From Oscillospiraceae bacterium (GTDB lineage: Bacteria > Bacillota > Clostridia > Oscillospirales > Oscillospiraceae), in assembly GCA_009787995.1 (NCBI GenBank), contig WQSH01000009.1:1-42918 (forward strand): 42,918 nucleotides of DNA. Direction: 5' to 3'. Each line of letters starts with the position of its first letter. The first letter of the stretch is position 1. The position numbers and the translations under genes are program-made. Positions 34,684 through 42,918 of the stretch are shown piece by piece. Below the pieces are notes generated by a model that ran no database searches, was not told where the DNA came from, and was given only the letters and a program-made list of their open reading frames with translations.

Positions 34684-35372
34684 CTGAATACCTCCCTGAA
34701 ATGCGCATCCACCGACACCCCATGCTTTTCCCTCAAATCATCCACAGTGGAGCTGAGGGAGATTTCACCGTCTTTGATGAAAACCACATCGTCCAGCACT
34801 TGCTCGATGTCATGAATTAGGTGCGTGGAGATGATGACTGAGGCATCAGGGTTATAGTTTTTGATTATCGTGCTTAGTATGTAATCCCTCGCCGCAGGGT
34901 CAACCCCGCCAATGGGTTCGTCAAGCAGGTATAGCTTCGCTTCGCGCGCCATTACGAGAATGAGCTGAACCTTTTCCTTCGTACCCTTTGAGAGCGACTT
35001 CAGCGAGTCTTTTTCGTCTATGCTGAGATTTTTGAGCATTTCTTTGGCTTTTGCAACATTGAAATCAGCATAAAAGTCTTGAAAAAATGAGAGCATGTGC
35101 GAAACCTTCATCCAATTGTTTAGGTATGTGTTTTCCGGCAGATAAGATACCACCGCTTTTGTTTCTGGACTCGGGCTCATCCCGTCAATCAAGGCCTCGC
35201 CTGACGAGGGGGTCAGCAAGCCGGTGCATATTTTTATAAGCGTCGACTTGCCGCTGCCATTTGGCCCGAGCAGCCCGACTATCCTTCCCGGCTCAATGCT
35301 CAGGTTTACGTTGCTTAGAGCCGATTTAACCCCATAGGATTTTTTTAGGTTCCTGCAATCAAGAATTGCCAT
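34677..35372 (-). CDS. ABC transporter ATP-binding protein (YtrB-like)
   Basis: GPNGSGKSTLIKI, SLSKGTKEKVQL, LYLLDEPIGGVDP; start MAILDCRNLKKSYG. Confidence 0.9.
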   Translation of the reverse strand: MAILDCRNLKKSYGVKSALSNVNLSIEPGRIVGLLGPNGSGKSTLIKICTGLLTPSSGEALIDGMSPSPETKAVVSYLPENTYLNNWMKVSHMLSFFQDFYADFNVAKAKEMLKNLSIDEKDSLKSLSKGTKEKVQLILVMAREAKLYLLDEPIGGVDPAARDYILSTIIKNYNPDASVIISTHLIHDIEQVLDDVVFIKDGEISLSSTVDDLREKHGVSVDAHFREVFRC

Positions 35373-35745
35373 GGTCCTGCACCTCCTTTCCCCTCGTATT
35401 TGCAATCATTGCAGCAGTTTCTTTTCTGTCATAGCCGATTGACGCCATTTTTGACAAAAACGCTTCAACCAGCTCCATAGCCATTTCGCTTTTAGTTTTT
35501 TCAATCACCTTAGTTTCCTCCGTTACAAATCTTCCGCTTGTCCTGTTGGCATAAACCAACCCATCCCGTTCAAGTTCGGTCAATGCCCTCTGCACTGTGT
35601 TTGGATTAACCGACGCTTCCTCCGCAAGCTCCCTCACAGCCGGCAATTTGCCTCCTGGGGGATGCAGTCCCGATATGATTGCCAGCTTTATTTGTTCTTG
35701 AAGCTGCAAATAAATCGGTCTGTCCGGCGTAAAATTCCATGTCAT
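35359..35745 (-). CDS. GntR-family transcriptional regulator (YtrA-like)
   Basis: RPIYLQLQEQIKLAIISGLHPPGGKLPAVRELAEEASVNPNTVQRALTELERDGLVY. Confidence 0.92.
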   Translation of the reverse strand: MTWNFTPDRPIYLQLQEQIKLAIISGLHPPGGKLPAVRELAEEASVNPNTVQRALTELERDGLVYANRTSGRFVTEETKVIEKTKSEMAMELVEAFLSKMASIGYDRKETAAMIANTRGKEVQDHGNS

Positions 35746-35868
35746 CTGACCACCTCCTGTATCATTGTATTAGATGTTCGGTACAATAACACAATAATAC
35801 AGATTATGCTGTTTGTCAAGTTTTTTTTGAGTCATTTTCTGCTCCTGATGTCTCTAATTGTTACTACT

Positions 35869-35999
35869 CAGTGCCTGCTATCAGTCCGCACACTCCTCTA
35901 CGTTCGGTCAGCTGACGTAACAGCAGCCGGAATTCCCTCTCTACGATGAGCGTACAGGCTCTCTCAATGCCTACTACCAGGCTTTCTTGCCTGGCACTG
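35869..35999. repeat. MITE-like interspersed repeat, copy 2 (opposite orientation)
   Basis: Reverse complement matches 8748-8896 over nearly its full length; right inner arm (about 15 nt) missing. Confidence 0.8.
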
Positions 36000-36064
36000 G
36001 TTGCCTCTAATTGGGCTGATGTGAGCAACGGGTCTTGTCGCCCTGCTTGCGAAAAAAACACAGA

Positions 36065-36122
36065 AAACCGCCCGGCATCAGCTAATTTGTTATCTGTGAC
36101 GAGAATTAGCTTATGGGACGGG
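36065..36122 (-). terminator. Large hairpin at the 3' end of the ABC exporter gene
   Basis: GCCCG...AGCTAATT-loop-AATTAGCT...CGGGC just after the stop codon. Confidence 0.45.
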
Positions 36123-36123
36123 C

Positions 36124-37893
36124 TTAGCGAACGAGCCGGTCATAACCGCTCGCCTGCATGTTAAATAGTGACGCATAACGCCCGCCTCGGGCGAGCAACT
36201 CTTCGTGAGTGCCTTGTTCCTGCACCGCTCCGCCCTCTATCAGGACTATGCTGTCCGCATCGCGCGTAGACGACAGGCGGTGCGATATCATTACAACTGT
36301 TTTGTCTTTCGCAGCATGGGCGATGCTACGGTTTATTTCGTACTCGCTTTCAGGATCCAGCGCAGAGGACGGCTCGTCCATTATAACAACTGCGCTGTCC
36401 TTGTACAGCATTCTTGCTATAATCAGCTTTTGCAGCTGGCCTCCCGAAAAAACCAGACCGTCCTCGTCGAACAGCTTGGTGTATTCCGTGTGAATCCCAT
36501 TGCTGCCCTCTAGCACTTTATCTAATAGCCCGACGCGCTCAAGGGCGTTGCGCACCTTTGGTTCGTCAATTGCGCCGCTTTCGCAGCAGGAGACAAATTC
36601 GCTGATGCGCAGCGAATACTCCTGAAATTCCTGAAACACGGACGTCATCGCATTGCGCAACGACAGGATATCGTATTTGCGGACATCGCGACCATTGATT
36701 TTTACACTGCCCTTATCCGGATCATAAAACCGCATCATCAAGCGAACGATTGTAGTTTTGCCTGCGCCGTTTACACCGACCAACGCAAATTTTTCCCCGC
36801 GCCTGATGGTGAAGCTGACATCATTGAGCACATGCTTTTCCGCATTAGGGTATTTAAAGCTGACTTTTTCGAACTCGATGCTTTCGACATTGTGCAGCTC
36901 CACACCTTCAGTGGCTTCAATTTTCGGCTCATATTCAAAGATATCCCGAATATGGCGGATGAACATGCTGCTTTGCTTTATAATCCCTAGGTATTCCGAC
37001 GTGTTTTGGAAAGCGTTGGTCACAAGGGCAAATGAAGCCGCCAAAGCAGTCATGTCCCCGATGGTTATAGTTCCTGCGTACATAAAATACATCAGATACA
37101 TATATGGGATGGACCACGTCAGCAATATGGAAAAGACCGACTCCGACATTGATGCTTTTAAGTTCTTGAGGTTCTGTTCGCGCTGCAGCCCTTGCTGCTC
37201 TGCCAGAGCGTCGTCGTATTTCCTAAAAAGCAATTTGCCTAGCGAGAAATATTGTTTTATGTCCGCCATTGTATCCCTCTGAAAAAAAAGCGCTTTGAAA
37301 TACTGCGTTCGGCGTACAGCCGGAGTGACGGCCTCATTGTACTCGTACTGTTTTTTTGCGCGCCATTGGTTTATTTTAAATGACACAAACGCCATAGCGA
37401 CGGCCAGCACTATGAATAATGGGTTTAGCGCAATAATAATGGCCGCGCCTACCGACAGGCTAACGGCCAATGATGAAAAATTGCTTAACATGCTAACCAG
37501 CGCATCCCCCTCTTCCCCCATTGCCGAAACCGCCTTGGACAGTCTGTCGAACGATTCCGGAGCATCAAAATATTCTGCGTCGAGCTTGGCAGCTTTTTTA
37601 AGCAGCCTGTCGCTGAGGTATCTTTCGAGGCGCATGAGCACAATCGGTCGCCTACGCATATACATATGGTACGATATTGTGTTGGAAAGCAGCATGGACA
37701 AGGCATACGCCAGGGCAATCCCGACAAAAACCGCAAACGGACTCCCATCCGCAACGCCATCCATTACCCATTTTATGAACATTGCTGACATAATAGTGTA
37801 TGGGACCTGCCCCCCGAAGGAAAACAGCAGCCATATAAAATATCTTTTATCCGCAAGCCAGACAAATTTTAAGAAATACAGTACATTTTTCAC
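36124..37893 (-). CDS. ABC transporter ATP-binding/permease protein
   Basis: N-terminal TM domain; GVNGAGKTT, FSGGQLQK, VVIMDEPSSALDP, MISHRLSS. Confidence 0.9.
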   Translation of the reverse strand: MKNVLYFLKFVWLADKRYFIWLLFSFGGQVPYTIMSAMFIKWVMDGVADGSPFAVFVGIALAYALSMLLSNTISYHMYMRRRPIVLMRLERYLSDRLLKKAAKLDAEYFDAPESFDRLSKAVSAMGEEGDALVSMLSNFSSLAVSLSVGAAIIIALNPLFIVLAVAMAFVSFKINQWRAKKQYEYNEAVTPAVRRTQYFKALFFQRDTMADIKQYFSLGKLLFRKYDDALAEQQGLQREQNLKNLKASMSESVFSILLTWSIPYMYLMYFMYAGTITIGDMTALAASFALVTNAFQNTSEYLGIIKQSSMFIRHIRDIFEYEPKIEATEGVELHNVESIEFEKVSFKYPNAEKHVLNDVSFTIRRGEKFALVGVNGAGKTTIVRLMMRFYDPDKGSVKINGRDVRKYDILSLRNAMTSVFQEFQEYSLRISEFVSCCESGAIDEPKVRNALERVGLLDKVLEGSNGIHTEYTKLFDEDGLVFSGGQLQKLIIARMLYKDSAVVIMDEPSSALDPESEYEINRSIAHAAKDKTVVMISHRLSSTRDADSIVLIEGGAVQEQGTHEELLARGGRYASLFNMQASGYDRLVR

Positions 37894-38098
37894 AAGAACC
37901 TCCTATCAAATAGCAGCTGCAGAGCACTTTAACCTTTAGGCCATGTCATATCAGTTATGCGCATTCAATCATTTTTTTACAATTTTGTCAATATTACAAT
38001 GTTGTTTGTGTTAAAATTTATGCAATTTGCACATTGTCATTCGATCAATGCGTTGATAAGCATACCCGCCAGTGCAGCATTTTGAGAACAATTTGAAA

Positions 38099-38132
38099 AA
38101 GGAGCTGCTGCACTTTCCTTAGTGCAACAGCC
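38099..38132 (-). terminator. Intrinsic terminator-like hairpin
   Basis: GGAGCTGCTGCACT-ttcctt-AGTGCAACAGCCCC. Confidence 0.5.
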
Positions 38133-38153
38133 CCGTTTATGCCTTGTCAGCGC

Positions 38154-38513
38154 TTAGTTTTCCATATTGCGTATATCGTTTAGCAGCTTATCTATGTCGG
38201 TAATCGCATGCTCAATGTCGTCAAGCTCGCTGCCCCCATCGATTAGCTGGCGAGCCGACTTGAGGGAAAATAGCGCACGTCTGAACAAATCGAGTGCGCC
38301 ACTGAAATCTCCTGCGTCAATGGCTGCGGCGGCATCCATTATATTGCTGTCTACCGCCAATAGTTCAGCCTCAAAGCTATGCCCATGGTTTCGTTCGTTG
38401 AATCCGTTCAAAAAATTGCCTCCGTACCCCTTACTAAGTGCAATGAATACTCCATTTATTACCATTATACCGACCATGGGATTATTGTCAATAAAAATAA
38501 AAATGCCAAGCAC
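38154..38513 (-). CDS. Hypothetical protein (short helical C-terminal domain, hydrophobic N-terminus)
   Basis: ORF with downstream hairpin; start uncertain; no recognised domain. Confidence 0.45.
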   Translation of the reverse strand: MLGIFIFIDNNPMVGIMVINGVFIALSKGYGGNFLNGFNERNHGHSFEAELLAVDSNIMDAAAAIDAGDFSGALDLFRRALFSLKSARQLIDGGSELDDIEHAITDIDKLLNDIRNMEN

Positions 38514-38525
38514 GACAAAAACTGC

Positions 38526-38553
38526 TTGACAAGCATATGAAACGTGGTAGAAT
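38526..38553 (+). promoter_or_regulatory. Predicted sigma-A promoter upstream of rpoB
   Basis: TTGACA-16 nt-TAGAAT. Confidence 0.5.
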
Positions 38554-38697
38554 GGATTGCTGTGTGTTCGAAAACAAGCATTCCAATACCCTCACCGATG
38601 CACAGTCTAACACCAGATTATAGTAATTGTCAACATGAAGCAGATGAAACGTAACAACACAGCCGTGTGTGTCTCGCGATAAGCGTGCAAAAAAAAT

Positions 38698-42918
<4,221 letters not shown>

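Overview
Low/mid-GC Firmicutes (Clostridia-like) chromosomal window. The left half (about 2-22.5 kb) is an iron/metal-chelate accessory region. It contains (i) a two-permease FecCD/siderophore-type ABC importer; (ii) a tightly packed minus-strand operon with a NifH-like Fe protein, a second siderophore/heme/B12-type ABC importer (SBP, permease, ATPase) and NifD-like and NifK-like subunits, followed by an MFS transporter and a BioB-like radical SAM enzyme; (iii) a divergent Cys-rich AraC regulator; (iv) an ABC-F protein; and (v) a DUF2325 gene with a heterodimeric ABC exporter. Seven copies of a palindrome, TTAG-N6-CTAA, sit in the control regions of (i), (ii)/(iii) and (v). They suggest one DtxR/IdeR-like regulon. 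The NifD-like subunit keeps all three P-cluster-type cysteines and the NifK-like subunit keeps none, so this resembles an ATP-dependent DPOR/COR/CfbCD-type reductase rather than a nitrogenase. It is the best candidate here for an undescribed system. The middle has an [FeFe]-hydrogenase-like domain fused to a hybrid histidine kinase, next to an HD-GYP response regulator and an Rrf2 regulator. The right half is mostly housekeeping: PNP, TIGR03960/DUF2344 pair, YerC-like, Hsp33, a five-tRNA cluster, a YtrABC-like module, an ABC exporter, rpoB and the start of rpoC. A MITE-like repeat of about 130-150 bp occurs at 8.75 kb and 35.9 kb, with a fragment at 16.25 kb. All family assignments come from motif reading only; no searches were run.
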